Source: Defluviicoccus sp. (GTDB lineage: Bacteria > Pseudomonadota > Alphaproteobacteria > MPNO01). Taken from it: DNA of 64,000 bases. The translations under genes were made by a program, and so were the position numbers. Within the stretch, counting starts at the first letter, position 1. Each line of letters opens with the position of its first letter. The stretch covers positions 1-64,000 of the forward strand of contig JAPPGP010000126.1 in the NCBI GenBank assembly GCA_028821395.1, written 5' to 3'. Shown here one piece after another: positions 35,613 to 44,390 of this stretch. Under the pieces are notes generated by a model, which had not been told where the DNA came from, searched no databases, and saw only the letters and a list, made by a program, of their open reading frames with translations.

Positions 35613-36476
35613 CTAGCCTCCCGCCCGCTCCGCGGCCGTCGCCACGGTTCGCCGCACCAGCGCCGCCAGCAGGTCCCTGCGGTAGGCCTCGCCCGCCTGC
35701 ATGTCGGCGGGCGCGGTCATGTATTCCTTCGCCGCCTCGCCGGCTTCCGAGCGCGCCGTCTCGTCGACCGCGCGGCCGGCGAGGGCCTCCTCGGCGGCGG
35801 CGAGCCGGACCGGTTTGGCGCCGATGCCGCAGGCCGCGATCCGCGTTTCGCGGCACACGCCGCCCTCGATCGCAAGCAGGGTGCAGACCCCGGCGAGCGC
35901 GTAGTCGCCCCGGCGCCTGGCGAACTCCTCGAACGCATAGCCGGTCGCCGGGGCGAGGGCGGGGATGCGCACCTCGGTCAGGATCTCGGCCCGGTCGAGG
36001 CTGGTGGTCATGTGGAAGCGGAACAGGTCGTCCGCCGCGATCTCCCGGTTGCCGCCCGGGCCCTCGACCGTCACCGAACCGCCGGCCGCGACCAACAGGC
36101 AGGGGAGTTCGGCCGCGGGATCGGCATGGGCGATGCTGCCGCCGACGGTGCCCCGGTTGCGGATGGCGATATGGGCCACGTTGTCGAGCACCTCGCCGAT
36201 CAGCGGGTTGGCGGCGTTGGCCGCCGCATGGGTCTCCAGCTCGCGGTGCCGGGTCATCGCGCCCACGCGGATCGTCCCGCCCTCCACCGCGATCCCCCGA
36301 AGCGCCGCGATCCTCTGCAGATCGACCAGCCGACCGGGGGTGGCGAGGCGGAAGTTCATCGTCGGGATCAGGCTCTGCCCGCCGGCGAGCGGGCGCGCGG
36401 TCTCGTCTTCGGCCAGCGCCGCCACCGCGGCCTCGACGGTCTCCGGCGCGACGTAGTCGAACAGCGCGGGCTTCAC
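35613..36476 (-). CDS. Molybdenum hydroxylase FAD subunit (CoxM-like)
   Basis: 287 residues from the GTG at 36476, which overlaps the HyuB stop as GTGA. PLAGGQSLIPTMNFRL and NRGTVGGSIAHADPAAELP are the two flavin blocks; FEEFARRRGDYALAGV lies in the C-terminal half. The track lists only a long read-through from 38576 in this frame, which is a HyuB shadow. It completes the second Mo hydroxylase, ordered FAD, Fe-S, Mo. Confidence 0.93.
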   Translation of the reverse strand: MKPALFDYVAPETVEAAVAALAEDETARPLAGGQSLIPTMNFRLATPGRLVDLQRIAALRGIAVEGGTIRVGAMTRHRELETHAAANAANPLIGEVLDNVAHIAIRNRGTVGGSIAHADPAAELPCLLVAAGGSVTVEGPGGNREIAADDLFRFHMTTSLDRAEILTEVRIPALAPATGYAFEEFARRRGDYALAGVCTLLAIEGGVCRETRIAACGIGAKPVRLAAAEEALAGRAVDETARSEAGEAAKEYMTAPADMQAGEAYRRDLLAALVRRTVATAAERAGG

Positions 36477-38383
36477 TCCGCCGCCTCCGCCGTGGTCTCG
36501 GCCCACCAGCCGGCGTCGGGGTCCCGCCAGCCTTCGGGCCAGTCGAGCCCGCCCGCTTCCCGCGCGGCCTCGACATAGGCGCCCCGGTCGAACATCGGCA
36601 ACGCGCCCCGGCGCGCCCGCATCTCCGCCCGGCGCGCATCGGTTGCCAGCCCATCCACCCCAAGCCGCGCGCCGTCCGGCTTGAGGATCACGCCGTACTC
36701 CTCCTCCGCGGCCGCTTCCGAGACCAGCCCGCACTCGACATCGTAGGCGACGCGTTGGGGCTCGCGCTGCAGGGGGTCGCCCCAGCCGCCGCCGCCGGTG
36801 GTCCGGATGCGGACGGTCGAGCCCGCCGGCACATCGATGTTGTCGGCCATGCCGGCGATCTCGCGCTCCTCGCCGGGGCCGTCCTCGACCGCGATCCGGT
36901 AGGTCGAGCCCGGCCTGCCGCCATTGACGCCCCAGGTGTTGACCAGCGCGCGGTCGGCATTCGACAGGAGCCGGCAGGGCTCGAGCGCGCGGATGCGCTT
37001 GTCGTAGCCGAACCCGCCGCGGCGGAACCCCGCCCCGCCGGAGTCGCGCGCGAGCCCCAGCTTCTCGACCATGACGGGATAGCGCGTCTCGGAGAACTCG
37101 GCCGGCAGGTTGCGCGAGTTGGGGACGATATGGACCACGTCCGAGCCGTCGGCCCAGGGCCGGCCCGGCCCGCCGCCGCCGAGCACTTCGCGGAACAGGA
37201 AGAAGTCCCGGTTGGAGGCGCCGCCGTGCAGCCCCCAGATGCGGATCGTCTCGTGATCCGCCGGCATCCGCCCGCCGGTCGCCTTCGACAAGAGCGCCGC
37301 GAAGATGCCGAGCGAGCGCAAGAGGATGAAGAACCGCATCCCGGTCGCCTTGCCGAAATTGGGCGTCACCAGCGTCCCCTTCTCCGGGAACTTCACGTCG
37401 ATCACGTCGAGCACGCCCTCGTTCATGTCGATCTCGGCCGCGCGCTCGGGCGAGGCGGCGAGCGAGCGCAGGACCGGGCCCATCCACTTGCGGACGAACT
37501 TTCCGTCGGAATAGTCGATCGCCCAGTTGATCGGCCCCCTGGCCTCGCGGCTGGTGCCGGTGAAGTCGAGCAGGATCTTCTCGGCGTTCTTGGTCATGGT
37601 GACGCGCATCGCGTGCAGCCGGGGCGCATCGACGCCGTCGTTCTCGATATAGTCCTCCCAGGCGTAGACGCCGTCCGCGATCCTGGGCAGGAGCTCGCGC
37701 CGGATCGTCTCGGCGCAGTTCCCGATCATCGCGTCGAACGCGGCTTCCAGCGTGTCCGCGCCGTAGCGCTCGGCGAGCGCTACCACCCGCCTGGACCCCA
37801 GCATGGCGGCGCCGATCTCGGCGTCGAGGTCGCCGCGCAGATGCTCCGACAGGCGGGAGTTGCGCTCGATGATGCGGAACGCCGCCTCGTTCACCCTGCC
37901 GCCCTCGTAGAGCTTGATCGGCGGGATCACCAGCCCCTCGGTCCACATGTCCTCGGCATGGACCGGCAGGCTGCCGGGCACCGACCCACCGACATCGTCG
38001 TGGTGGCCGAACACCTGGGAGAAGCCGATCAGCCTTCCCTCGTGGAAGATCGGCAGGGTGGAGCAGAGATCGGGGATGTGGCCGATGCCGCCCGACGAGT
38101 TGTAGGGGTCGTTCCAGAAGAACACGTCGCCCGGGTTGATGTCGTCCGGCGCGAAATACTCGAACACCGGCTCGACCAGGGCGGAATAGGACCGCCCGGT
38201 GAGCTTGCGGCCCTTGGCGTCGAACAGCGCCACGCGGTAGTCGTGCTGGTCGCGGATCATCGGCGAGCGCGAGGTGCGCTCGACGGCGGCCTCGATCTCG
38301 AGCTCGGCGGAGCGGATGGTGCCGGTGATGATCTCCAGCTCGACCGGCCCGAGCTCGCTTGCCGCCTTCCGGCCTTCGCTCAT
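36473..38383 (-). CDS. HyuB-type hydantoinase/oxoprolinase subunit B
   Basis: 636 residues from the ATG at 38383 (ATGA overlap with HyuA). Landmarks: LEIITGTIRSAELEIEAAVERTSRS, FFWNDPYNSSGGIGHIPD, VFGHHDDVGGSVPGSLP, LDFTGTSREARGPINWA and TTGGGGWGDPL. It works with HyuA in ATP-dependent opening of cyclic amides (hydantoins, 5-oxoproline, caprolactam-like lactams, or acetone carboxylase relatives); the exact ring is not readable. Confidence 0.92.
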   Translation of the reverse strand: MSEGRKAASELGPVELEIITGTIRSAELEIEAAVERTSRSPMIRDQHDYRVALFDAKGRKLTGRSYSALVEPVFEYFAPDDINPGDVFFWNDPYNSSGGIGHIPDLCSTLPIFHEGRLIGFSQVFGHHDDVGGSVPGSLPVHAEDMWTEGLVIPPIKLYEGGRVNEAAFRIIERNSRLSEHLRGDLDAEIGAAMLGSRRVVALAERYGADTLEAAFDAMIGNCAETIRRELLPRIADGVYAWEDYIENDGVDAPRLHAMRVTMTKNAEKILLDFTGTSREARGPINWAIDYSDGKFVRKWMGPVLRSLAASPERAAEIDMNEGVLDVIDVKFPEKGTLVTPNFGKATGMRFFILLRSLGIFAALLSKATGGRMPADHETIRIWGLHGGASNRDFFLFREVLGGGGPGRPWADGSDVVHIVPNSRNLPAEFSETRYPVMVEKLGLARDSGGAGFRRGGFGYDKRIRALEPCRLLSNADRALVNTWGVNGGRPGSTYRIAVEDGPGEEREIAGMADNIDVPAGSTVRIRTTGGGGWGDPLQREPQRVAYDVECGLVSEAAAEEEYGVILKPDGARLGVDGLATDARRAEMRARRGALPMFDRGAYVEAAREAGGLDWPEGWRDPDAGWWAETTAEAAE

Positions 38384-40431
38384 GAGGACTTCTCCAGGAT
38401 GAGATTGCCGTAGCGGTCGACGCTCGACCGCCAGGTTTCGGGGACCACGGTGGTCGAACCGTACTCCTCGACGATCGCCGCGCCGCCGATCGCGGCGCCG
38501 ACGCCGAGATCGCCGCGCCGCCAGATGCCGCATTCGACCCAGCCGCCCTCGCGCCAGTAGACCCGTCGCGAGGCAACCGGTGCCGCTTCGCCGCCGGCGT
38601 CTTCGAGCGGGCGGATATCGGGGCGGTGCACGCGGCCGACCGCCTGAACCCGGAGGCTCACCACCTCGACATCCTGGCGTCCCTCGTAGTGGAAGCCGAA
38701 TGTGCGCTCGTGCACGGCGTGGAAGTCGCGCCACATCGTCGCCACCGCGTCGGCGCTTTCCGTGCCCCGCGGGATCGGCACCGGCACCTCGTGGCCTTCC
38801 CCGACATAGCGGACATCGGCGCTGCGGACCAGGCGGATGGCGTCGCGCGCGACGCCCTCGGCCGCGATTTCGCCCAGCCCCTGCGCCTCCAGCGCGCGCC
38901 ACACCGCCTCCAGCTCGTCCGCGTCGTGGCTCGACTGCTGGCGCACGCAGGTCCTCACATAGTCGCGCTTGATGTCGGAGACGTGGAGCCCGAAGGCCGA
39001 CAGATTGCCCGGGTTGGGCGGCACGATGGCGGTGGCGATGCCGAGGAAATCCGCGACCTCGGCCGCGAACAGCCCGCCGGCGCCGCCGAAGGCGACCATC
39101 GCGTAGTCGCCCGGGTCGAGGCCGCGCGTGGTGGTGACGCGGCGGATGCCGTGCACCTGGTTGGCGGAGGCGATTTCGAGCACGCCGGCGGCGGCCTCCT
39201 CGGCCGGGATCTCCAGCTTGCGGCCGAGCGTCTCGTAGGCCGCGCGCGCCGCCCCGGCGTCGAGCGCGAGCCCGCCGCCGATCAGGGCCCGGGGCAGGCG
39301 GCCGAGCACGAGGGCGGCATCGGTCACCGTGGGCTCGGCACCGCCGCGGCCATAGCAGATCGGCCCCGGATCGGCGCCGGCGCTCCTCGGCCCGACCTTG
39401 AGCGCGCCGTAATCGTCGATCCAGGCGAGCGAGCCGCCACCGGTGCCGACGGTCTCGATATCGAGCATCGGCGACTTCACGGGATAGCTCTCGATCATCG
39501 CGTGGCTGGTGAGCTGCGGCGTGAGGTTCTGCACCAGCGAGACGTCGGTCGAGGTGCCGCCGACATCGAGCGTCAGCACGTTGCGGTACTCGGCGAGCCT
39601 CGCCATGTGAGTCGCGCCGAGCACGCCGCCGGCGGGACCCGACACCAGCATGGTGACAGGCTTCTCGGCCGCCTTGGCGCTGGAGACGATCCCGCCGTTG
39701 GACTGCATGATCAGGAACGGCAGCGCGCCGGAGCGTGCGCGGATGCTGCGCTCGGCATGGCCGAGATAGGTCTTGCAGTAGGGCTTCACCATGACGTCGA
39801 TCAGGGTCGTCATGGCGCGCTCGTATTCGCGGTATTCGGGCAGCACCACGGAAGACAGCGAGACGTGGATTCCGGGGTGGCGCTCGGCCACCAGCGCGCC
39901 CACCCGCTCCTCGTGCGCCGGGTTGGCGTAGGCGTGCAGCAGGCAGACGGCAAGCCGCGTCACCCCGAGAGCGACCAGCTCGTCGGAAGCGGCGATCACG
40001 CTCTGCTCGTCGAGCGGGACCAGCTCCGAGCCGTCATGGCGCATCCGCCCCACCGCCTCGCGCACCAGATGGAGCGGCACCAGGCGCTTCGGCTTGACCC
40101 AGAAGAACGAGTTGCCGTAGCCGTCCGGAACCGATTGGCGGGCGATCTCGATCAGATGCCGGAAGCCCGCGGTCACCAGGAGTCCCAGCCCCTCGAATTT
40201 GTGCTCCAGCACCGCGTTGGTGGCGGTCGTGGTGCCGTGCAGAATGCGGTCGATATCGCCCGGCCCGGCGGACGCCGCGTCCAGCACCTCGTCGATGCCG
40301 TTCAGCAGGCCGCGGCTCGGATCGGCCGGCGTGCTCGGCGTCTTGATGGCGAACTGGTCGCCGGTCTCCTCGTCGAGCGCGATCACGTCGGTGAAGGTCC
40401 CGCCGGTGTCGATGGCTATGCGAAGCGCCAT
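38380..40431 (-). CDS. HyuA-type hydantoinase/oxoprolinase subunit A
   Basis: 683 residues. IDTGGTFTDVIALDEETGD, HGTTTATNAVLEHKFEG, ILTLDVGGTSTDVSLVQ-like VLTLDVGGTSTDV and VAFGGAGGLFAAEVADFLG are the ATP-binding and core blocks. Unlike the fused gene at 12.8-16.5 kb, A and B are separate here. It heads an operon with hyuB, the CoxMSL hydroxylase and a creatininase-like gene, and a promoter candidate lies just upstream. Confidence 0.92.
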   Translation of the reverse strand: MALRIAIDTGGTFTDVIALDEETGDQFAIKTPSTPADPSRGLLNGIDEVLDAASAGPGDIDRILHGTTTATNAVLEHKFEGLGLLVTAGFRHLIEIARQSVPDGYGNSFFWVKPKRLVPLHLVREAVGRMRHDGSELVPLDEQSVIAASDELVALGVTRLAVCLLHAYANPAHEERVGALVAERHPGIHVSLSSVVLPEYREYERAMTTLIDVMVKPYCKTYLGHAERSIRARSGALPFLIMQSNGGIVSSAKAAEKPVTMLVSGPAGGVLGATHMARLAEYRNVLTLDVGGTSTDVSLVQNLTPQLTSHAMIESYPVKSPMLDIETVGTGGGSLAWIDDYGALKVGPRSAGADPGPICYGRGGAEPTVTDAALVLGRLPRALIGGGLALDAGAARAAYETLGRKLEIPAEEAAAGVLEIASANQVHGIRRVTTTRGLDPGDYAMVAFGGAGGLFAAEVADFLGIATAIVPPNPGNLSAFGLHVSDIKRDYVRTCVRQQSSHDADELEAVWRALEAQGLGEIAAEGVARDAIRLVRSADVRYVGEGHEVPVPIPRGTESADAVATMWRDFHAVHERTFGFHYEGRQDVEVVSLRVQAVGRVHRPDIRPLEDAGGEAAPVASRRVYWREGGWVECGIWRRGDLGVGAAIGGAAIVEEYGSTTVVPETWRSSVDRYGNLILEKSS

Positions 40432-40452
40432 GATTCGACCACTATTTCAACA

Positions 40453-40481
40453 CTCTAACCATGTTGCGACGATATTGTCAG
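40453..40481 (-). promoter_or_regulatory. Candidate promoter for the hyuA operon
   Basis: On the minus strand CTGACA (40481-40476) and TTAGAG (40458-40453) are separated by 17 nt and point into hyuA, 22 nt away. CAACA (40448-40452) and TGTTG (40462-40466) form an inverted repeat across the -10 that could be an operator. The -35 overlaps the end of the cysteine hydrolase gene. Support is by resemblance only. Confidence 0.4.
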
Positions 40482-41185
40482 CCGGTCGCGGCGTCAAACA
40501 GGCGCGGCTCGAGCTGCGCACCCCATTCCCCCAGCAGATCGGCCGAGTCCATCACCAGCCCCATATGGATCGAGACCATCTTGAGCGCCGCCTCCTCCAT
40601 CTCGTCATTGGTGCCGCGCACCAGGTCCCGCAGCACGACGACGCGGTAGTCTCGGTTGCTCGCATCGAAGGCGGCGTTCAGCACGCAGCAATCGGTGAAC
40701 CCGCCGTTCAGCACCACCGTCCGAACCTCCATGTTGCGCAGCAGGAAGTCGAGATCCGTCGGGTAGAACACCGACAGCCGCTTCTTGGTCTGGACGATCT
40801 GGTCGCCGGGCTCGACCCGGGTCTCGAACTCGGTCCAGCGGCTGCCCTCGATGGCGTGCTCATCGGCGTTGGGGATCTCGCCGACATAGAGCGGGAAGAC
40901 GTCGCGCCAGGCCGCGCGCAACCCGTTCACGTCGTCCACCCCGCCTTTCCGCAGCACCGACCTGACATGGACGATGGGCACGCCGAGCCGGCGCGCCTCG
41001 TCGTGGAAGGCGTCGATCGGGGCTACGATCTCGCGCGCCCTGGGCGCCGGGCACGGGCAGTCCGGCGTGTCGGCGAGGTGGCCCTGGTGCATGTCGATCG
41101 AGACTATCGCCGATCTCGACGCATCGGCGTAGAGGTCGAACCCGTCCGGCAGAACCCGGCGGTCGCCGTAGACGTAAGCCTCCAT
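40478..41185 (-). CDS. Isochorismatase-like cysteine hydrolase
   Basis: 235 residues from the ATG at 41185, chosen because AGGGAGG lies 5-6 nt upstream; an ATG at 41200 overlapping the Rieske stop is also possible. The catalytic triad can be placed as Asp in AIVSIDMHQGH, Lys in VQTKKRLSVFYPTDL and Cys in GGFTDCCVLNAAFDAS. Relatives hydrolyse N-carbamoyl compounds, nicotinamide, biuret or isochorismate. In this setting an N-carbamoyl or amide intermediate is attractive but unproven. Confidence 0.88.
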   Translation of the reverse strand: MEAYVYGDRRVLPDGFDLYADASRSAIVSIDMHQGHLADTPDCPCPAPRAREIVAPIDAFHDEARRLGVPIVHVRSVLRKGGVDDVNGLRAAWRDVFPLYVGEIPNADEHAIEGSRWTEFETRVEPGDQIVQTKKRLSVFYPTDLDFLLRNMEVRTVVLNGGFTDCCVLNAAFDASNRDYRVVVLRDLVRGTNDEMEEAALKMVSIHMGLVMDSADLLGEWGAQLEPRLFDAATG

Positions 41186-41199
41186 CCCTGCCTCCCTCA

Positions 41200-42555
41200 T
41201 CAGTGTCTCGCGCCGTTCTCGCCGTCCGCGTAATCCGCGATCAGCCGGCGGATACGGGCGTCGCGGTCGGCCGCGGTCTGGTGCGCGCCCTCGATGTTGA
41301 TCGCGGTGATCCGGTCGCCGATGCGTTGCAGCAGCGCTTCGTCGTCGCCGCCCGGAGCCGCCGGGACGCGCACCACCGTATCGTGGCAGTAGGTCGGGAT
41401 CCGCCCGCGGGCGCGGACCTGCGAGGTCTTCGGCTCGCCGCCCGAGGCGACGCGGCGGATCTCCGCCCTGAGCAGCTTGCGCAACATCAGCACGCCCTTG
41501 TCGGTCGCCGTCATGTGCTCCAGCGCATGGACCGCGATCGGCCGCTGACTGGTCTGGGCGTCGAAATCGCCCGGGATGCGCTGGCGGTCCTCGTAGCTGC
41601 GCGCGCCGTCCTGGCCGAAGAAGTCGACCGATTCGGGGCCGCATCTGCTCTCGTCGGCGTTGTTGCCCGGATCGCCGTCCGGGTGGAAATGGCGCCAGCC
41701 GATGATCCGGCAGGTCCGGTTGTCGACCGGCGTGGTCCAGCGCGTGATGCCGGCACGCGAGTAGAGCTTGGGCTGCCGGCCGTCCTCCCAGATATGGCCC
41801 ACCTGGGCGATGTTGCCGAAGAGGATGTCGTTCGAGCGCACCCAGACATTGTCGCCCCAGCGCCTGGTGGTGACGTAGATCATGCCCGTCGGCGTCTCGC
41901 GGAACTCGGTCACCGGCAGCTCGCCCCAGGCATCGGCGAACTGGGAGAAGCTGATCCTTGTGTGCAGGAACACCGCATGCGCCGGGTCCATCACGTTCTC
42001 CTGCACCTGGAGCCAGTTGCAGGGATAGGTGACGTAGTAGGGCACCAGCCGGTCGTCCGGCATGGCGAACGAGTCGTAGGGCGCGAATTTCGGCCGCTTT
42101 TCGGGCGGCCCCATATAGGCGAAGACCAGCCCGTCATGCTCTTCGACCGGGTAGGCGCCGTGATGGAGCCGGTCCTTGAGCGTGCTCGCCGCCGGCTCGC
42201 CCGGCGTCTCCAGGATCTTGCCGTCGGGGGCGAACAGCCAGCTATGGTAGCAGCAGCGCAGCCCCGCGGGCTCGACCACACCGTATTCGAGCGAGGTGCC
42301 GCGGTGGCTGCAATGGAGGTCGAGCAGCCCCCAGTCGCCCGCTCGCGTGCGGAACAGCACCAGGTCCTCGCCGAACATGCGGATCTTCAGCGGCAGCTCG
42401 CCGACCTCGGAGGCGATCGCCACGGGCTGCCAGAAGCGCCTCAGATACTCGCCGCAGGCCGAGCCGCGCTCGACATGGGTGAGCTCGCAATCCTCGTCCG
42501 GCGTCGGCGGGTTGTGGTAGGCGCCGTAGGGCGTGCGCAGAAAATACTTCTGCAC
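41200..42555 (-). CDS. Rieske non-haem iron oxygenase (phthalate 4,5-dioxygenase-like)
   Basis: 451 residues from the GTG at 42555, preceded by a strong AGGAGGAGG; the tracked start at 43092 is a shadow. The Rieske motif is CSHRG followed by CCYHSWLF; the iron site is NVMDPAHAVFLHTRIS. No beta-subunit gene is nearby, which fits the alpha-only phthalate dioxygenase-like group. It oxidises an aromatic ring or demethylates it, with electrons from a reductase outside this window. It opens the long minus-strand run. Confidence 0.9.
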   Translation of the reverse strand: MQKYFLRTPYGAYHNPPTPDEDCELTHVERGSACGEYLRRFWQPVAIASEVGELPLKIRMFGEDLVLFRTRAGDWGLLDLHCSHRGTSLEYGVVEPAGLRCCYHSWLFAPDGKILETPGEPAASTLKDRLHHGAYPVEEHDGLVFAYMGPPEKRPKFAPYDSFAMPDDRLVPYYVTYPCNWLQVQENVMDPAHAVFLHTRISFSQFADAWGELPVTEFRETPTGMIYVTTRRWGDNVWVRSNDILFGNIAQVGHIWEDGRQPKLYSRAGITRWTTPVDNRTCRIIGWRHFHPDGDPGNNADESRCGPESVDFFGQDGARSYEDRQRIPGDFDAQTSQRPIAVHALEHMTATDKGVLMLRKLLRAEIRRVASGGEPKTSQVRARGRIPTYCHDTVVRVPAAPGGDDEALLQRIGDRITAINIEGAHQTAADRDARIRRLIADYADGENGARH

Positions 42556-42628
42556 GGGATCCGTCCTCCTCCTCGATCGCCGAGGGCGAATGCTAGAGCC
42601 TATCCGTCCCGGATGGAACCGTGGCGTC

Positions 42629-42695
42629 CCCCTCGGCAAGCTCAGGGCAGGCTCCCGGTACGCGGCGTGGATACCCGGAAGAAATCCGGGCATGG
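42629..42695. repeat. Palindromic intergenic repeat remnants (REP-like)
   Basis: The 304-nt gap 42556-42859 contains no ORF I would call. It holds CCTCGGCAAGCTCAGGGCAG (42631-42650), which resembles the common alphaproteobacterial TTCGACAAGCTCAGG repeat, and GGATACCCGGAAGAAATCCG with a 6-bp stem CCCGGA/TCCGGG (42674-42690), resembling the widespread GGATGCCCGG...CCGGGCATG element. Both resemblances are from memory. Confidence 0.5.
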
Positions 42696-42859
42696 TGGGC
42701 GAACCGGACAGCGGTGGGCCAAGCCCGACCGTGACGCGGTGAAGACTTGGTCGACATGCGGAACGGGACGCTGCCCGGCGTCTTGACGACAGGAGCGAAT
42801 CTCGCTGTCGTTCGTACAGATTAGTCCGTGGTTCCACGTCCGATGCACCCAGGACGCAG

Positions 42860-43279
42860 ATGGCCCGCCCCGTCCGGCGGGAGACCGGCAACGACGGCGC
42901 CGTGCCGGTGTCGTTCCCGGACATCCCCGAAGCGCTGACCGAAGGTGCCACGGAGGCCGAGGCGCTGGCGGAAGCGCGGGACTGCCGGATTGCCGCTCTC
43001 GATGGGTATGTCGACGGCCGGCGCGACATCCCCACACCGTCGCCGGCGCGGGACAGGCGGCCGGTCGCGTTTCCGGCGCTGGTTGCCGTCAAGATCGCGC
43101 TCTATCGCGCAATGCGCGGACGCGGGCTGAGCAACGCGGCCCTCGCCCGGCGGCTCGGCACCGTCGAAGGGACGGTGCGGCGCCTGGTCGATCCAGACCA
43201 CCGGTCGCATATCGACCAGGTGGAGACCGCGCTGCGCGCGCTCGGCCAGCGGCGGGTGGTGGTCACACGGGCCGCGTAG
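42860..43279 (+). CDS. HicB-like antitoxin with C-terminal helix-turn-helix, no toxin partner
   Basis: 139 residues. The N-terminal half has the HicB degenerate RNase H-like signature VPVSFPDIPEALTEGATEAEALAEARD; the C-terminal half (ALYRAMRGRGLSNAALARRLGTVEGTVRRLVDP) is an HTH. HicB neutralises the HicA mRNA interferase and represses its operon. No HicA-like ORF of about 60-80 residues is seen upstream or downstream, so this is an orphan or a recruited regulator. It is preceded by REP-like repeats. Confidence 0.78.
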   Translation: MARPVRRETGNDGAVPVSFPDIPEALTEGATEAEALAEARDCRIAALDGYVDGRRDIPTPSPARDRRPVAFPALVAVKIALYRAMRGRGLSNAALARRLGTVEGTVRRLVDPDHRSHIDQVETALRALGQRRVVVTRAA

Positions 43280-43376
43280 CGGTTGTCCCGGGCCCCGTCG
43301 GGCTTGACGCCGCCGCCGCGGGCGAGGACTCTGGGGGTTCGGCTACCAATCCAACCACCTTCGGCGGGGTAGAGTC

Positions 43377-44390
43377 ATGCGAGCGGTATGCTTGCGCGAA
43401 CACGGCGGAATCGACGCGCTCAGGCTGGAGACCGACTTCCCCGATCCCGAGGTCGGCGACGGCCAGGTAGTGATCCGCGTCCGCGCGACCTCGCTCAACT
43501 ACCACGACGTGTTCACCTGCGACGGCATGCCGGGCATCAAGGTGCCGATGCCAATGATCATCGGGCTCGACATCGCGGGTGAGATCGCCGAGATAGGGCC
43601 GGGGGTGGAGGGCTGGCGGATCGGCGACGACGTGCTGGTCAACCCGCTCGATCCCGTCACCCCGGAGAAGGGGCTGATGGGCGAGATGGTGCTGGGCGGC
43701 ACCGCGGAGTACTGCCTGGTCGACGCGACCCGGCTGATCGCCATCCCGGACGGGGTGAGCCACGCCCAGGCCGCGGCGCTGCCGGTCGCCTACGGCACCG
43801 CGCATCGCATGCTGTTCACCCATGGCGGGCTGAAAGCGGGCGAGCGCATCCTGATCCTCGGCGCGAGCGGCGGGGTGGGCTCGTGCTGCGTGCTGCTCGC
43901 CAAGCTGGTCGGCGCCGAGGTGGTGGCCTGCGGCTCGACGCCGGAGAAGCTGGATGCGCTCAGGGAATGGGGCGCGGACCACGTGATCGACTACACCCAG
44001 ACCCGGTTCGAGCGCGAGATCTGGAAGCTCTACGAGAAGCCGCACCGGCGGCGGTTCACTGGCGGGGTCGACATGGCGGTCAACTTCACCGGGGGCGACA
44101 CCTGGGTGCCGAGCCTGAAGGCGCTCAAGCGCGGCGGCAGGCTGATGACCTGCGGCGCCACGGCGGGCTACGATCCGAGCGAGGATCTGCGCTACATCTG
44201 GACCTTCGAGCTCAAGGTGCTGGGCTCGAACAGCTGGGCGCCGGAAGACCTGACCCGGCTGATGGAGCTGATCGCCGACGGCAGGCTCGACCCGGTCATC
44301 GACTGCACGCTCCCGCTGGAGGAGACGCGGGAGGGCGTGCGCCGGCTGCGCGACCGCGAAGTCATCGGAAAGATCATCATCGAGCCATGA
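43377..44390 (+). CDS. Quinone-oxidoreductase-like MDR family dehydrogenase
   Basis: 337 residues. N-terminal GroES-like part with RATSLNYHDVFTCDGMPG and GLDIAGEIAEIGPGVEGW; the nucleotide-binding motif is LGASGGVGSCCVLLAKLVGAE. The structural-zinc cysteine cluster of alcohol dehydrogenases is missing, so it is a zinc-free QOR/enoyl reductase type. It overlaps the downstream acyl-CoA synthetase by 4 nt (ATGA), suggesting reduction of an enoyl or acryloyl-CoA intermediate, which is inference. Confidence 0.88.
   Translation: MRAVCLREHGGIDALRLETDFPDPEVGDGQVVIRVRATSLNYHDVFTCDGMPGIKVPMPMIIGLDIAGEIAEIGPGVEGWRIGDDVLVNPLDPVTPEKGLMGEMVLGGTAEYCLVDATRLIAIPDGVSHAQAAALPVAYGTAHRMLFTHGGLKAGERILILGASGGVGSCCVLLAKLVGAEVVACGSTPEKLDALREWGADHVIDYTQTRFEREIWKLYEKPHRRRFTGGVDMAVNFTGGDTWVPSLKALKRGGRLMTCGATAGYDPSEDLRYIWTFELKVLGSNSWAPEDLTRLMELIADGRLDPVIDCTLPLEETREGVRRLRDREVIGKIIIEP

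Noticed and set aside
42556-42859. HicA toxin gene upstream of the HicB-like antitoxin
   Set aside because: No 60-80-residue ORF with the HicA GSHH-type motif in either strand; only palindromic repeats are seen.
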